The notes under the pieces are model-generated. The model ran no database searches and was not told where the DNA came from. It was given only the letters and a program-made list of their open reading frames with translations. Shown in pieces: positions 8,617-17,552 of a stretch of 64,000 nucleotides of DNA; position 1 is the stretch's first letter, and each line of letters opens with the position of its first letter. Made by a program: the position numbers and the translations under genes. Origin of the DNA: Elusimicrobiota bacterium (GTDB taxonomy: Bacteria > Elusimicrobiota > Elusimicrobia > JACQPE01). Location of the stretch: assembly GCA_016180815.1 (NCBI GenBank), contig JACPAN010000008.1:1-64000 (forward strand), read 5' to 3'.

Positions 8617-9647
8617 GGCAGCGTCAGCAGCAGCGTGCCTCGCAAAAGAATTTCCGTTCCCAGGAAAAACATGGCCACCAGCAGCAGCGGCGGATACAAT
8701 TCTTCGAACTGATGCCGTTTGGGCGGCGTGACCTCGGTTTTCTCAAGCCTGTTGATTTCATCGAAGATCGCTTTGAGCTCGGAAAGCTCGCTGGCGCGGA
8801 AATATTTGCCGCCGGTCGACTCCGCGATTTTAATCAGGGTTTCTTCGTCGATTTCTTCTTCCGGGCGGTGCACGTAGCGCGTGCCGAAGATCGGATCCAC
8901 GACCGGATAAATTCCCCCGCCTTTTCGTCCTGCGCCGATCGTATAGACCTTGACCCCCATGGCTTGGGCGGTTTTGGCTGCGGTCATGGGATCAACCGAG
9001 CCCGCGTTGTTTTTGCCGTCCGTCAGAAGAATGACGGTCTTGCTTAAACTCGGGATTCTTTTTAAATGCGTGAGCGTGGTCATCAGGCCCGATCCGATCG
9101 CGGTTCCTTCCGTCTGCGTCATGCCGATTTCAATGTGTTTTAGGAACGTGCCGACCGCCTCCTTGTCCAAGGTCGGCGGGCAGACCAAAAGGCCGGCCCC
9201 GCCGAAAACAACAAGCCCCATCCTGTCCGTTTTTCTTTTTTCGATGAAATCAGCCGCGATTTTTTTCGCGGCCTGCAGGCGATTGAAAGGCTGGAAATCG
9301 AGCGCTTCCATGGAAGCCGAGGTGTCGAGGGCCAGGATAATATCCACGCCCAGCAAAGGCTCCATTTCTTCGACGGTTACTTTTTGCGGCCGGGCCAGGG
9401 CCAGGGCCAGGGTGATGAAGGCCAGGAATCTCAGAACGCCCAGGGCGGCCGGCGTCGAATGGCGGGGTTCCAAGCCGAATTTTTCTTTCAGCAGGGCCCA
9501 GGAAAAAAGGGCCTTCGAATAAAGAATCGTGGCCTTGGGGTTGAAGCCCCGGCGATCGAGCATAATAATGAAGAGGAAACAGATGATGACCAGGCTCAGG
9601 GCGGCAAGACCCAGCCAGGGCGTCGCTAGAGTGATGCCGGTGGTCAT
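8613..9647 (-). CDS. batA: BatA, vWA-domain membrane protein
   Basis: A 344-residue paralogue of BatB. It has helices near 10-30 and 65-80, a vWA domain with metal motif DTSAS (about 108-112), the threonine site (TEGTAIGSG) and the LTDGKNN motif, and a C-terminal helix (PLLLVAMFFLGTEILL). It overlaps both neighbours by four bases. Being nearer the promoter and carrying the LTDGKNNAG signature make BatA the better name than BatB, but the two are close. Confidence 0.88.
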   Translation of the reverse strand: MTTGITLATPWLGLAALSLVIICFLFIIMLDRRGFNPKATILYSKALFSWALLKEKFGLEPRHSTPAALGVLRFLAFITLALALARPQKVTVEEMEPLLGVDIILALDTSASMEALDFQPFNRLQAAKKIAADFIEKRKTDRMGLVVFGGAGLLVCPPTLDKEAVGTFLKHIEIGMTQTEGTAIGSGLMTTLTHLKRIPSLSKTVILLTDGKNNAGSVDPMTAAKTAQAMGVKVYTIGAGRKGGGIYPVVDPIFGTRYVHRPEEEIDEETLIKIAESTGGKYFRASELSELKAIFDEINRLEKTEVTPPKRHQFEELYPPLLLVAMFFLGTEILLRGTLLLTLP

Positions 9648-10666
9648 TGACGATCCCCGCCGTCGGTTTGGGCTTCGGTTCGAGGGGGTTGTCCGGACGC
9701 CGGCTCAGGGTCGGGCGCCCGGCGATGATCGCCGACGAAGGCGGCCAGAGCTTCAATCACTTGTTCATTTTCTTTCACCGCCGGCGCATATTGAGCAAAT
9801 TTAGCCAAATCCATTATTTCTAAAACATCTTTCAGGCGCACGAGGGCCGGCAGTTGAATGTCCAAATCATGGCGCTCGGCATGAAGCAGGCGCAGCAGTT
9901 CTCCGGTGGTCAGGCTTTGCGTGTCCAGGCCGAAGCGCCCGTCAAGGTAGCGGCGAAAAGCCTCGCTCAAAGCGAAGTGAAATTCCCGGAAACGCCGCGC
10001 CTGAATCAGTCCTGCGGTCTGAAGTTTCGCCAACTCGCGCTCGAAGCGCTCCTCAGGCGGCAAGGTTTCTTCAATGCGCGCCGCCGCTTCATTGAGGCGG
10101 CGGTTTCTGGCCCGCCACCACGCGTAGAGGGCCAGCAAGGCGAGGAACAGGCCTAACGACAGAGGGATGGCGATCCATGGCTGTTCCCAGAAATAACGCG
10201 GCTTGCGCGGGGTTTTGATGTCCTGCAATTGAGTCGGGTCCTTGGATTTCTGCGTTGGATCGAGAATGTTCAGCGGAATGGGCGGGGTTTTGATGATGGT
10301 GCCCGGAGCGTTTTCCGATTTGGTCGCGATCTCGATGGCCGGCATTTCGACGTCGCCGAGTTTAAACGGCAGAACCGTAACTTTAAGTTCGGTGACGGAA
10401 AAGCCACCTTCCTGTTTGAGTTTGGCCTGGAAATCCCATAGAACAAAATCGCCCCATTGAGTCTTTCCGGCTTGCCATGAAGAAAGGTCGAGTTTGATAT
10501 TACCGGGCAGACGAATCGTATAGCCGATCTCAAGGGGCTCGGCCAGCAGCACTTGCGTTGTTTTGGGCGTGGCCTCAACGCCGATGGTGCCTTGGGCCGA
10601 GGCCAAGGTTAAATTGAAGAGAGCCCAGGCAATAGAGCCCCCAAGACTTCTCGCTCCCCGCGACAT
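9644..10666 (-). CDS. Bat-operon leader membrane protein (DUF4381-like)
   Basis: First gene of the bat operon, 340 residues. It has a signal peptide (about 1-25), an extracytoplasmic beta domain similar to one BatD domain (about 28-155), a membrane helix (about 175-195) and a cytoplasmic helical domain that includes FHFALSEAFRRYLDGRFG. Proteins of this plan commonly sit just before batA. It probably joins the MoxR-Bat membrane complex; this is inferred from position and topology. A TACAAT box ends seven bases before its ATG, so the operon messenger may be leaderless. Confidence 0.75.
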   Translation of the reverse strand: MSRGARSLGGSIAWALFNLTLASAQGTIGVEATPKTTQVLLAEPLEIGYTIRLPGNIKLDLSSWQAGKTQWGDFVLWDFQAKLKQEGGFSVTELKVTVLPFKLGDVEMPAIEIATKSENAPGTIIKTPPIPLNILDPTQKSKDPTQLQDIKTPRKPRYFWEQPWIAIPLSLGLFLALLALYAWWRARNRRLNEAAARIEETLPPEERFERELAKLQTAGLIQARRFREFHFALSEAFRRYLDGRFGLDTQSLTTGELLRLLHAERHDLDIQLPALVRLKDVLEIMDLAKFAQYAPAVKENEQVIEALAAFVGDHRRAPDPEPASGQPPRTEAQTDGGDRQ

Positions 10667-10673
10667 AAAAAAT

Positions 10674-10679
10674 ATTGTA
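10674..10679 (-). promoter_or_regulatory. -10 box, bat operon
   Basis: TACAAT on the minus strand, seven bases before the ATG at 10666. The divergent aminotransferase gene starts only 58 bases away, so both promoters share this short region. Confidence 0.5.
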
Positions 10680-10724
10680 ACTTTTCATTACCGATTTCTA
10701 TTCGGAGAATTGAGGCCTGATGAA

Positions 10725-12110
10725 ATGAAAACATTGAACGAGAGAACCCTTAAACATTCGCCGGCGCCCGGCGGGCAATCCGCGCTTTGGTCCCGGCGCG
10801 AAGCCTCCGTTTCCAGGGCCCTTTATCACTACACCCGCATTTTTGCGGACCGGGCCAAGGGCGCGGTTTTGTGGGACACGCAAGGCAAGCGCTATTTGGA
10901 TTTTGCGGGAGGCATCGGCACGTTAAACGTCGGCCATTGCCATCCCAGAGTCGTGGCCGCGATCAAGGAGCAGGCCGAGCGCTTTTTGCATACCTGTTTT
11001 CATGTGGCGCCTTACGAAGGCTATGTGCGGGTTTGCGAGCATTTGACTAAAGTCGCGCCCGGAAATTTTCCAAAAAAAGCCGTTCTTTTGAGCACCGGGG
11101 CCGAGGCTGTTGAAAACGCGGTTAAAATCGCCCGCCGCTACACCGGGCGCGAGGGCATTGTCGCTTTTAATTTGTCTTTTCATGGGCGCACGCTCATGGC
11201 TTTGACCTTAACCGGCAAGGAAAAGCCCTATCGCGACGGATTCGGGCCTTATGCCCCTGAGGTTTACCACAGTCCTTATCCTTATCCGTACCGCACGCCC
11301 GCGGGAGTGAGCGCGGATAAGGCGGGCGCTTATGCTTTGGAGCGGCTCAATGAGCTGTTCGAAGTCAAAGTTGATCCAAAGCGCGTGGCCGCCATGATCG
11401 TTGAACCGGTGTTGGGCGAGGGCGGTTTTGTGGTGCCCACGCCTGATTTTTTGCCCGGCTTGCGCAAGCTCTGCGATCGTCATGGGATTGTCCTGATTTT
11501 CGATGAGGTCCAGACCGGCTTCGGCCGCACCGGAACAATGTTCGCCGGCGAACATGCCGGCGTTGTCCCTGATCTGATGACCGTGGCCAAGTCGTTGGGC
11601 GGCGGGCTTCCCCTCTCCGGCGTTGTCGGTAAAGCCAAAATTATGGATGCCGTCAGTCCGGGCGGACTCGGCGGCACATACGGCGGGAATCCTTTGGCTT
11701 GCGCCGCGGCGTTGGCTGTTTTTGAAATATTCGAAGAAGAAAATTTGCTCAAGCGGGCCCAAGCGATCGGCCGTTTGATTGAAAAACGCTTCAAGGCCTG
11801 GGAACGGCGTTTTGATTTTGTGGGCGAGGCCAGAGGCTTGGGCGCCATGCAGGCGCTTGAGCTGGTGGCTGAGCCCAAAACCAAAGCGCCCTTGCCCGAG
11901 GACATCATGCGTTCGATCCTGGATCAATGCGCGGATCGAGGATTGATCATTCTTAAGGCCGGGCTCTATAACAACGTCCTGCGCAGTTTGGCGCCGCTTG
12001 TGGCTTCGGATCAAGAAGTCGAAGAGGGTCTGGATATTTTGGAGTCTGTTCTATCGGGCCTTAGGGTTAAGGCAAACAACGGGCATCGCTCATCGAGCGT
12101 CAAACGTTAG
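10725..12110 (+). CDS. Class III aminotransferase, 4-aminobutyrate type
   Basis: A 461-residue PLP enzyme. The start at 10725 is set by a GAGG ribosome site nine bases upstream. PLP-binding lysine is K289 in VAKSLGGGLP; the cofactor-contact motif IFDEVQTGFGRTG and the phosphate-site GTYGGNPLA are present. The likely reaction is transfer of the omega-amino group of 4-aminobutyrate, or a close relative such as putrescine, to a 2-oxo acid. The aldehyde dehydrogenase eight bases downstream would oxidise the aldehyde product, so the two form a short amine-degradation operon. The exact substrate cannot be read from sequence. Confidence 0.85.
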   Translation: MKTLNERTLKHSPAPGGQSALWSRREASVSRALYHYTRIFADRAKGAVLWDTQGKRYLDFAGGIGTLNVGHCHPRVVAAIKEQAERFLHTCFHVAPYEGYVRVCEHLTKVAPGNFPKKAVLLSTGAEAVENAVKIARRYTGREGIVAFNLSFHGRTLMALTLTGKEKPYRDGFGPYAPEVYHSPYPYPYRTPAGVSADKAGAYALERLNELFEVKVDPKRVAAMIVEPVLGEGGFVVPTPDFLPGLRKLCDRHGIVLIFDEVQTGFGRTGTMFAGEHAGVVPDLMTVAKSLGGGLPLSGVVGKAKIMDAVSPGGLGGTYGGNPLACAAALAVFEIFEEENLLKRAQAIGRLIEKRFKAWERRFDFVGEARGLGAMQALELVAEPKTKAPLPEDIMRSILDQCADRGLIILKAGLYNNVLRSLAPLVASDQEVEEGLDILESVLSGLRVKANNGHRSSSVKR

Positions 12111-12118
12111 GAGGTTTT

Positions 12119-13651
12119 ATGGCATCCGATATTCTTTCCAAAGAAAAGGGCGCGAAAGTCAAGGTTCACAAAATGTTGATCGGCGGGCAATGGGTGGGGC
12201 CCAGCAATGGCTCGACGAGGGGAATTCTCAATCCGGCCACAGGCAGGAATATAGCGGTTGTCCCCGAAGCCACGTCCGTTGATGTGGATAAAGCGGTTCA
12301 GGCGGCTCGAGCGGCTTTTGAAGACGGACGCTGGTCGAAAAAATCACCCGGCGAGCGCTCCGCGGTTTTGTGGCAATTGGCGGCCAAAATCGAAAGCAAT
12401 ATGGAGTTGTTGGTTGAAACCGAACTGGCCAATTGCGGCAAACCGATTAAGCTGGTTAAAGACGGCGATATTCCTTTTGCTTTGGACAATGTCCGGTTTT
12501 TTGCCGGGGCTCTGCGCTGCTTGGACGGCCGCGCCTCGGGCGAGTATGTGCCCGGGTATATGAGCCTGATCCGGCGTGAACCCGTGGGCGTGATTGCCTT
12601 GGTGGCGCCGTGGAATTATCCCTTTATGATGGCGGTTTGGAAAATCATCCCGGCATTGTCGGCGGGCAACAGCGTGGTGTTTAAGCCTTCGGAATTGACG
12701 CCCTTGACCGCGATTGAGTTGGGCCGGTTGGCGCTTGAAGCCGGTTTGCCCGAGGGCGTGCTGCAAATCATCACCGGCGCCGAAGAAGCCGGCAAAGCGC
12801 TCACCGCTCATGCCGGAGTGGACATGATCTCTTTTACCGGGGACACGCAAACCGGCAAAAAAATCATGGCTCAGGCCGCTCCGACCTTAAAGCGGCTTCA
12901 TCTGGAATTAGGCGGTAAGGCTCCGTTCATTGTTTTTGGGGACGCGGATTTGGAGGCCGCGGCTCAAGGCGCGGTTGTGGGTTCCCTGGTCAACACCGGC
13001 CAGGATTGCACCGCAGCCACTCGCCTTTATGTCGAGCAAAGCGTGTATCCCAAATTTTTGGAACGATTGTTGGCCTTGATGAAAACCGTCAAAGTCGGCG
13101 ATCCTAAGAATAAGCAAACGGATGTGGGGCCGCTGATTTCTCAAGAGCAGCGCGAACGGGTCGAAGGTTTTGTGGAGCGGGCCGTCAAGGCCGGAGCCAA
13201 GGTGCTGACCGGCGGCCGCCGGCCTTCATCCGACGAAACCGCGGAAGGTTTCTTCTACGAGCCGACCGTCATCGTTGAGGCCAAGCAGGATTCGGAAATC
13301 GTGCAGAATGAAGTGTTCGGTCCCGTCGTTTGCGTTCTTCCTTTCAAAGGTGAGAGTGAAGCCGTGTCCAAAGCGAATGATATTCGCTATGGCTTAGCCG
13401 GCAGCGTATGGACCAAAGACATTCAAAAAGCCTTGCGGGTTTCAGCCGCGCTCAGGTTCGGCACGGTGTGGATCAACGATCATTTGCCGTTGACTTCTGA
13501 AATGCCCCATGGCGGTTTTAAATCCAGCGGTTTCGGCAAGGATTTGTCGATTTACGCTTTGGAAGAGTACAGCGTGGCCAAGCATGTGATGGCCGACATG
13601 AGCGGAGCCGCCAGAAAGCCTTGGCACTATACGGCCTTCGGCCAGCCTTAA
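12119..13651 (+). CDS. NAD-dependent aldehyde dehydrogenase, aminobutyraldehyde/betaine-aldehyde type
   Basis: A 510-residue aldehyde dehydrogenase, with an AGGAGG ribosome site immediately upstream. The catalytic cysteine is C297 in NTGQDCTAA and the general-base glutamate E263 in LELGGK; the cofactor motif FTGDTQTGKK is clear. Similarity of the body (PWNYPFMMAVWKIIPAL, MPHGGFKSSGFGKDLS) is to the 4-aminobutyraldehyde/betaine aldehyde group. It pairs with the upstream aminotransferase; together they would take a diamine or aminoaldehyde to an amino acid and then a semialdehyde. Confidence 0.85.
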   Translation: MASDILSKEKGAKVKVHKMLIGGQWVGPSNGSTRGILNPATGRNIAVVPEATSVDVDKAVQAARAAFEDGRWSKKSPGERSAVLWQLAAKIESNMELLVETELANCGKPIKLVKDGDIPFALDNVRFFAGALRCLDGRASGEYVPGYMSLIRREPVGVIALVAPWNYPFMMAVWKIIPALSAGNSVVFKPSELTPLTAIELGRLALEAGLPEGVLQIITGAEEAGKALTAHAGVDMISFTGDTQTGKKIMAQAAPTLKRLHLELGGKAPFIVFGDADLEAAAQGAVVGSLVNTGQDCTAATRLYVEQSVYPKFLERLLALMKTVKVGDPKNKQTDVGPLISQEQRERVEGFVERAVKAGAKVLTGGRRPSSDETAEGFFYEPTVIVEAKQDSEIVQNEVFGPVVCVLPFKGESEAVSKANDIRYGLAGSVWTKDIQKALRVSAALRFGTVWINDHLPLTSEMPHGGFKSSGFGKDLSIYALEEYSVAKHVMADMSGAARKPWHYTAFGQP

Positions 13652-13680
13652 CGCTTTAACGGGCGCAGGATTCTTATCTT

Positions 13681-14715
13681 ATGAACCCTAAAAAAATCGC
13701 TGAATTTATGGAAGTGGCCGGGGAGCCTGCTTATCGCACCAAGCAGGTGTTGAGCGCGTTGTGTTCGGGCGTGGCTTCCTACGAAGAAATCACGACCTTG
13801 CCTAAAGGCTTGCGCGAGCGCATGAAATCCGAATTGCCCCTTCTTTCTTTTAAAGCCGTTGAGGTTTTGGTTTCCGCAGACGGACTCGCCCATAAAGCTC
13901 AATTGGAATTGGCGGACGGAAAAATGATTGAAACCGTTTTGATGCAGCCCAAACCCGGTCTATGGAGCGTTTGCGTCTCCTCTCAAGTGGGCTGCGCCTT
14001 AAAATGCAGTTTTTGCGCGACCGGGTTGATGGGATTTATACGCAATTTGACGGCTGAGGAAATTTGGGATCAATTTCTTTTTTGGCGGCAATACCTGCGC
14101 ACGAAGAAAGTCGACGCTTCGCCGTCCAATGTCGTTTACATGGGCATGGGCGAGCCCATGCTCAATTTTGACGCGGTCAAAGAAAGCATCCGCAGGCTGA
14201 CGGATCCGGAACTCTTCGGCTTGGGGCAGCGTTCGATTTCCGTGTCCACGGCCGGCATCGCCCCGGGCATCGAACGCTTTGCCGAGGAATTGCCTCAAAT
14301 CAATTTGGCCTTGTCCTTGCACGCGGCCAATGACAAATTGCGCGAGAAGCTGGTCCCCCTCAATAAAAAGTACCCGCTCGAAGAGTTGAAGAAAAGCCTG
14401 GCGCGTTATTTTGAAACGAACAAAAGAAAAGTTTTTCTGGAGTACGTTCTTCTGGCGGGCGAAAACGATCAGGAAGAGCATGCCAAGGAACTGGTTCAAT
14501 TCGTCAAAAGCATGAAATCCCCCCATCTTCTTCACGTAAATTTGATTGTTTGGAATCCCACGGAAACGCATCATCGGTCAACCGACCGGGATACGGCTAA
14601 AAAGTTCAGAAACTACCTCATTAATCGCCATGTCAGCTCCACCATCCGTAAAAATTTAGGCACGGATATCGCGGGCGCCTGCGGACAGTTGGTCGTCCGT
14701 TCAAGTCAGAGCTAG
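13681..14715 (+). CDS. rlmN: RlmN, 23S rRNA (adenine-C2) methyltransferase
   Basis: A 344-residue radical-SAM enzyme that methylates C2 of A2503 in 23S rRNA and of A37 in some tRNAs. The 4Fe-4S cluster motif CX3CX2C is at C105, C109 and C112. The C-terminal catalytic cysteine is C334 in AGACGQL. Family blocks YMGMGEPMLNFD and NLALSLHA are intact. It is followed by ychF after 14 bases, although ychF has its own -10 box. Confidence 0.95.
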   Translation: MNPKKIAEFMEVAGEPAYRTKQVLSALCSGVASYEEITTLPKGLRERMKSELPLLSFKAVEVLVSADGLAHKAQLELADGKMIETVLMQPKPGLWSVCVSSQVGCALKCSFCATGLMGFIRNLTAEEIWDQFLFWRQYLRTKKVDASPSNVVYMGMGEPMLNFDAVKESIRRLTDPELFGLGQRSISVSTAGIAPGIERFAEELPQINLALSLHAANDKLREKLVPLNKKYPLEELKKSLARYFETNKRKVFLEYVLLAGENDQEEHAKELVQFVKSMKSPHLLHVNLIVWNPTETHHRSTDRDTAKKFRNYLINRHVSSTIRKNLGTDIAGACGQLVVRSSQS

Positions 14716-14717
14716 GC

Positions 14718-14723
14718 TATACT
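14718..14723 (+). promoter_or_regulatory. -10 box, leaderless-type, ychF
   Basis: TATACT followed by six bases (CCACCC) and then ATG. Predicted transcription start coincides with the start codon; no ribosome site is present. Confidence 0.55.
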
Positions 14724-14729
14724 CCACCC

Positions 14730-15818
14730 ATGGAAATCGGCATCGTCGGCCTTCCCAATGTGGGTAAATCAACGCTGTTTAACGCCCTGACTTCAGGGCA
14801 CGCGGCCAGTTCTAATTATCCGTTTACGACCATCGATCCCAATGTGGGCGTGGTTTCGGTGCCGGACGCGCGCTTAAAGCGTTTGACGGAGATTTTTAAA
14901 TCCGAGAAAACCGTTCCGGCCGCCATCCGTTTTGTGGATATCGCGGGCTTGGTGCAAGGCGCCAGCGAAGGACAAGGTCTGGGCAATAAATTTTTGGCCA
15001 ATATTCGCGAGGTGGACGCGATTGTTCATATTGTGAGGTTTTTCAGCAATCATGACGTGGTCCATGTGATGGGCGGGGTGGAGCCCAAGCGCGATATTGA
15101 AGTCATCAATACCGAGCTGGTCTTGGCGGATTTAACATCCGTCGAAGTCCAATTGGATAAAGCTCAAAGCCAGGCTAAAAGCGGCGAGAAAACGGCCATC
15201 GAGCGCTATGAGTTGGCGAAAAAAATTCATGTGGTGCTGGCCGAGGGTAAACCGGTTCGCTCCATGGGTTTACCCCAGACTGCGACGCGCTCATTCGGGC
15301 TTTTGACGGACAAGCCTGTCCTTTATGTGGGCAATACGGATGAGCCCGGCAAGGCGGACCCGGCCTTGGTCAAGGCGGTTGAGCAAGTAGCCAAAGAAGA
15401 CGGCGCCGGCCTTTTGGTTCTTTGCGGCAAATTGGAAGCTGAAATTGCCGAACTCGAAGGCGCGGAGCGGGAAATGTTTTTAAAAGAAATGGGTTTGACT
15501 CAGAGCGGATTGGACCGTTTGATTAAAGCGGCCTATGAGCTTTTAGGGCTCATCACATTTTTAACCGCCGGGCCCAAGGAGACCAGAGCCTGGACCATTA
15601 CCAAAGGAACATTGGCGCCTCAGGCCGCCGGCAAAATCCATACCGATATGGAGTCGGGTTTCATTCGTGCGGATGTTTACCGCTTCAGCGATATGGATCG
15701 ACTAGGTTCCGAAGCCGCGCTGCGCGAAAAGGGTTTGATCCGTTCCGAAGGCAAAACCTATGAGTTTCAAGACGGCGACGTCGTCTTTTTTCACTTCAAT
15801 CCGCCGCGCGGGAAATAA
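14730..15818 (+). CDS. ychF: YchF, Obg-family ATPase
   Basis: A 362-residue P-loop protein. The G1 motif GLPNVGKS is at residues 7-14. The usual NKxD guanine-specificity motif is replaced by NTDE (from N202), which is why YchF prefers ATP. The C-terminal TGS domain is complete (TAWTI-type start [17 protein letters not shown], end [13 protein letters not shown]). It binds the ribosome and is linked to stress responses. It converges on a toxin gene one base after its stop codon. Confidence 0.95.
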   Translation: MEIGIVGLPNVGKSTLFNALTSGHAASSNYPFTTIDPNVGVVSVPDARLKRLTEIFKSEKTVPAAIRFVDIAGLVQGASEGQGLGNKFLANIREVDAIVHIVRFFSNHDVVHVMGGVEPKRDIEVINTELVLADLTSVEVQLDKAQSQAKSGEKTAIERYELAKKIHVVLAEGKPVRSMGLPQTATRSFGLLTDKPVLYVGNTDEPGKADPALVKAVEQVAKEDGAGLLVLCGKLEAEIAELEGAEREMFLKEMGLTQSGLDRLIKAAYELLGLITFLTAGPKETRAWTITKGTLAPQAAGKIHTDMESGFIRADVYRFSDMDRLGSEAALREKGLIRSEGKTYEFQDGDVVFFHFNPPRGK

Positions 15819-15819
15819 T

Positions 15820-16113
15820 TTAAGGTTTTTTGAGGCAGTCGTCATGATTGTCCGTGTTGCGCAGGGTAATCTCGCCTGAGCCTGGGCCGTATTCCCAGGT
15901 AAAACGATACTGTTTGTTGATGTAGGCCTCGAAGATCTTGCCGGCGTAATCGCCTGCCGCATGCTTGACTTCATGCGTTTGCAAAGAGGGGTGTCGTGGA
16001 TTGGTTTCAAGCAATTGCAAACGTCGCGTTAGTTGTTGATAAATCGCAGCCGGGAGTTTAATAGCCTGCCTTTCAAAGCGCCCGGTCGTGAGCAGCCTGA
16101 ATTTTTGGGGCAC
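15820..16113 (-). CDS. RelE/ParE-superfamily toxin
   Basis: A 97-residue protein resembling RelE-type messenger interferases: FRLLTTGRFERQAIKLP at the N-terminus, then HPSLQTHEVKH, YRFTWEY and a TLRNTDNHDD end. These toxins cut messenger RNA on the ribosome. It lies nine bases after the AbrB-like antitoxin and is presumably cotranscribed. Which RelE subgroup it belongs to is uncertain. Confidence 0.75.
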   Translation of the reverse strand: MPQKFRLLTTGRFERQAIKLPAAIYQQLTRRLQLLETNPRHPSLQTHEVKHAAGDYAGKIFEAYINKQYRFTWEYGPGSGEITLRNTDNHDDCLKKP

Positions 16114-16122
16114 TTGCTTTAC

Positions 16123-16416
16123 TTACGGACGATGCTTTTTACGTTGAGAATTTAGGTAGGCGACGAGGCGTTGAGCGCTCCGGTGTCGGTGCACTTTCCT
16201 CGTGCGAATGTCGCGAGAAGCCTCTCGTTCGCCCTCTTGCCATTGCTTGGTCCAGAAAAACAATTGGTTGATAGGAATAGAAACTTCAGGAATCAGCAAG
16301 ATGGCGCCATCCTCTCTGCGTTCGCAGAGGAAGGAGTTGGTATTTTTGGGCACAAAGTTTTTGGGCAAGGTAATTTGATTGCGTCGTCCCAATCCAAGAT
16401 GCGCCTGTGGCGTCAT
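16123..16416 (-). CDS. AbrB-fold antitoxin
   Basis: A 97-residue protein with an N-terminal swapped-hairpin AbrB/SpoVT motif (GRRNQITLPKNFV, residues 10-22) for DNA binding and a C-terminal toxin-binding tail (EGEREASRDIRTRKVHRH...). This tail is typical of antitoxins paired with RelE-type toxins. It comes first in the two-gene operon, as usual. A TAAACT box ends six bases before the ATG. It probably neutralises the toxin and represses the operon. Confidence 0.7.
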   Translation of the reverse strand: MTPQAHLGLGRRNQITLPKNFVPKNTNSFLCERREDGAILLIPEVSIPINQLFFWTKQWQEGEREASRDIRTRKVHRHRSAQRLVAYLNSQRKKHRP

Positions 16417-16422
16417 GATCTA

Positions 16423-16428
16423 AGTTTA
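16423..16428 (-). promoter_or_regulatory. -10-like box, antitoxin gene
   Basis: TAAACT, four of six consensus bases with the TA...T frame kept, six bases (TAGATC) before the ATG at 16416. Confidence 0.35.
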
Positions 16429-16512
16429 GCCCAAGAATCATTATCCGTCAAGCGGATATTCCGCAAATCAGGGAAGCGGTTTGTGAACGCCAGGATCATT
16501 TTAACCGCGTTT

Positions 16513-16782
16513 TTATTCTTTATTGTTCTTAGAGAGAGTCAAAAAGCATAATGCTGCAGACATTAACACGAGAATCCATTGAATCGTTAGCCTTGGAATG
16601 TCAACGCGCGCAATCGTATCAGCATATGAAGGAAGGGATGGATTAAATAAAAAACCGTAACCAACAGAACCTGATACCCCCCCTCCTAGAAAATGCGCCC
16701 AGGGTGGAAAAAGCCCCATTGACACCATTAAAATTAAACTGACTGCCAAGATAGTTTTTAACCCTGAATTCTTTATATTCAT
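16513..16782 (-). CDS. Small membrane protein
   Basis: An 89-residue protein from the ATG at 16782 (a TTG twelve bases upstream is possible). Two membrane helices are visible: about 8-27 and 62-80. Between them lies FPPWAHFLGGG and a loop rich in Ser, Gly and Pro. It has no recognised domain. Codon and base use are AT-richer than in surrounding genes, as for the NYN gene beside it. Confidence 0.55.
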   Translation of the reverse strand: MNIKNSGLKTILAVSLILMVSMGLFPPWAHFLGGGVSGSVGYGFLFNPSLPSYADTIARVDIPRLTIQWILVLMSAALCFLTLSKNNKE

Positions 16783-16836
16783 AAAATCAACCAATTTTTT
16801 GATCGCAGTTTCTGGGGATGTTTTCTTTTGTCCTTT

Positions 16837-17448
16837 TCAAGGCTTGGCCAACGCTCTTTTTGTCAAATCCAGAGGTTTTGATTTTCGGATGACACCCGAC
16901 TCGTCATCGGTAAATGTGATGCTTTCGTAGAAATTCTCCAGAGAAATAAAGGCCCCGATATCTTCAGCCCATTGTTTTAGGCGGGGATTGCATGTTCTCT
17001 CCCACGCGAGGACTTCGATGCCCCATCCTTTTTTATGCATACGTTCCAAGTCGGCATGAAAACCGACGCCATCAAGAAATCCCTTGCCGTCCCCTGTTAA
17101 CATAACGGCAACGCCGGCTTGGCCGTTGTAATCGAATGCTTTCCTGAGCATATGAACCTGCAACGCCTGGTCGACGGCTTGCTCTTTTTCCGTTTGGGAT
17201 CCACGTTCGTAGAGTTCTACTCTGACACCCGTTTGTTCTAATTTGTTCCAAATGTGGCGCAATTGGGGAGGTATTGAGCCGACAGCTATAGCGAACTCGA
17301 GAGGGCGGTTTGCCTTAGCCAAATCTAGAAGCTTTTGAAAATCAATACGTATTTTGTAGTAGGCGTCTCCACCCTCTTTTTCTGCGGCAACAGTTTTAGC
17401 GCTTACAAAGATATTGGAATTGTCCCAAAAGATGAATACTTTTTTCAT
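16837..17448 (-). CDS. NYN-domain (PIN-like) protein
   Basis: A 203-residue protein of the NYN/LabA group. The fold's acidic metal-binding residues appear in FWDNSNIF (residues 7-14), in the central acidic helix (EKEQAVDQALQVHM) and in VMLTGDGKGFLDGV. NYN proteins are PIN-related and many are RNases; activity here is an inference. It is in a small AT-rich group with the toxin-antitoxin pair, which suggests acquisition together. Confidence 0.75.
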   Translation of the reverse strand: MKKVFIFWDNSNIFVSAKTVAAEKEGGDAYYKIRIDFQKLLDLAKANRPLEFAIAVGSIPPQLRHIWNKLEQTGVRVELYERGSQTEKEQAVDQALQVHMLRKAFDYNGQAGVAVMLTGDGKGFLDGVGFHADLERMHKKGWGIEVLAWERTCNPRLKQWAEDIGAFISLENFYESITFTDDESGVIRKSKPLDLTKRALAKP

Positions 17449-17552
17449 TAGATTGATCTATTTTATCAAAGGACCAGGTTGCATAAAAGAGCCAGCTCAT
17501 TTAACCTTTTTTTGGTTAACAACAAAGGAAAAGAGGTGTTTGTTTCTATTTT

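Noticed and set aside
16837-17448. Phage or abortive-infection system
   Set aside because: A NYN protein near a toxin-antitoxin pair is suggestive, but no partner such as a reverse transcriptase, CBASS or Gabija component is present.
17501-17519. Terminator after the aldehyde dehydrogenase gene
   Set aside because: TTAACC and GGTTAA pair around a seven-T loop, but the stem is weak and AT-rich and no U-tract follows it on the minus strand.
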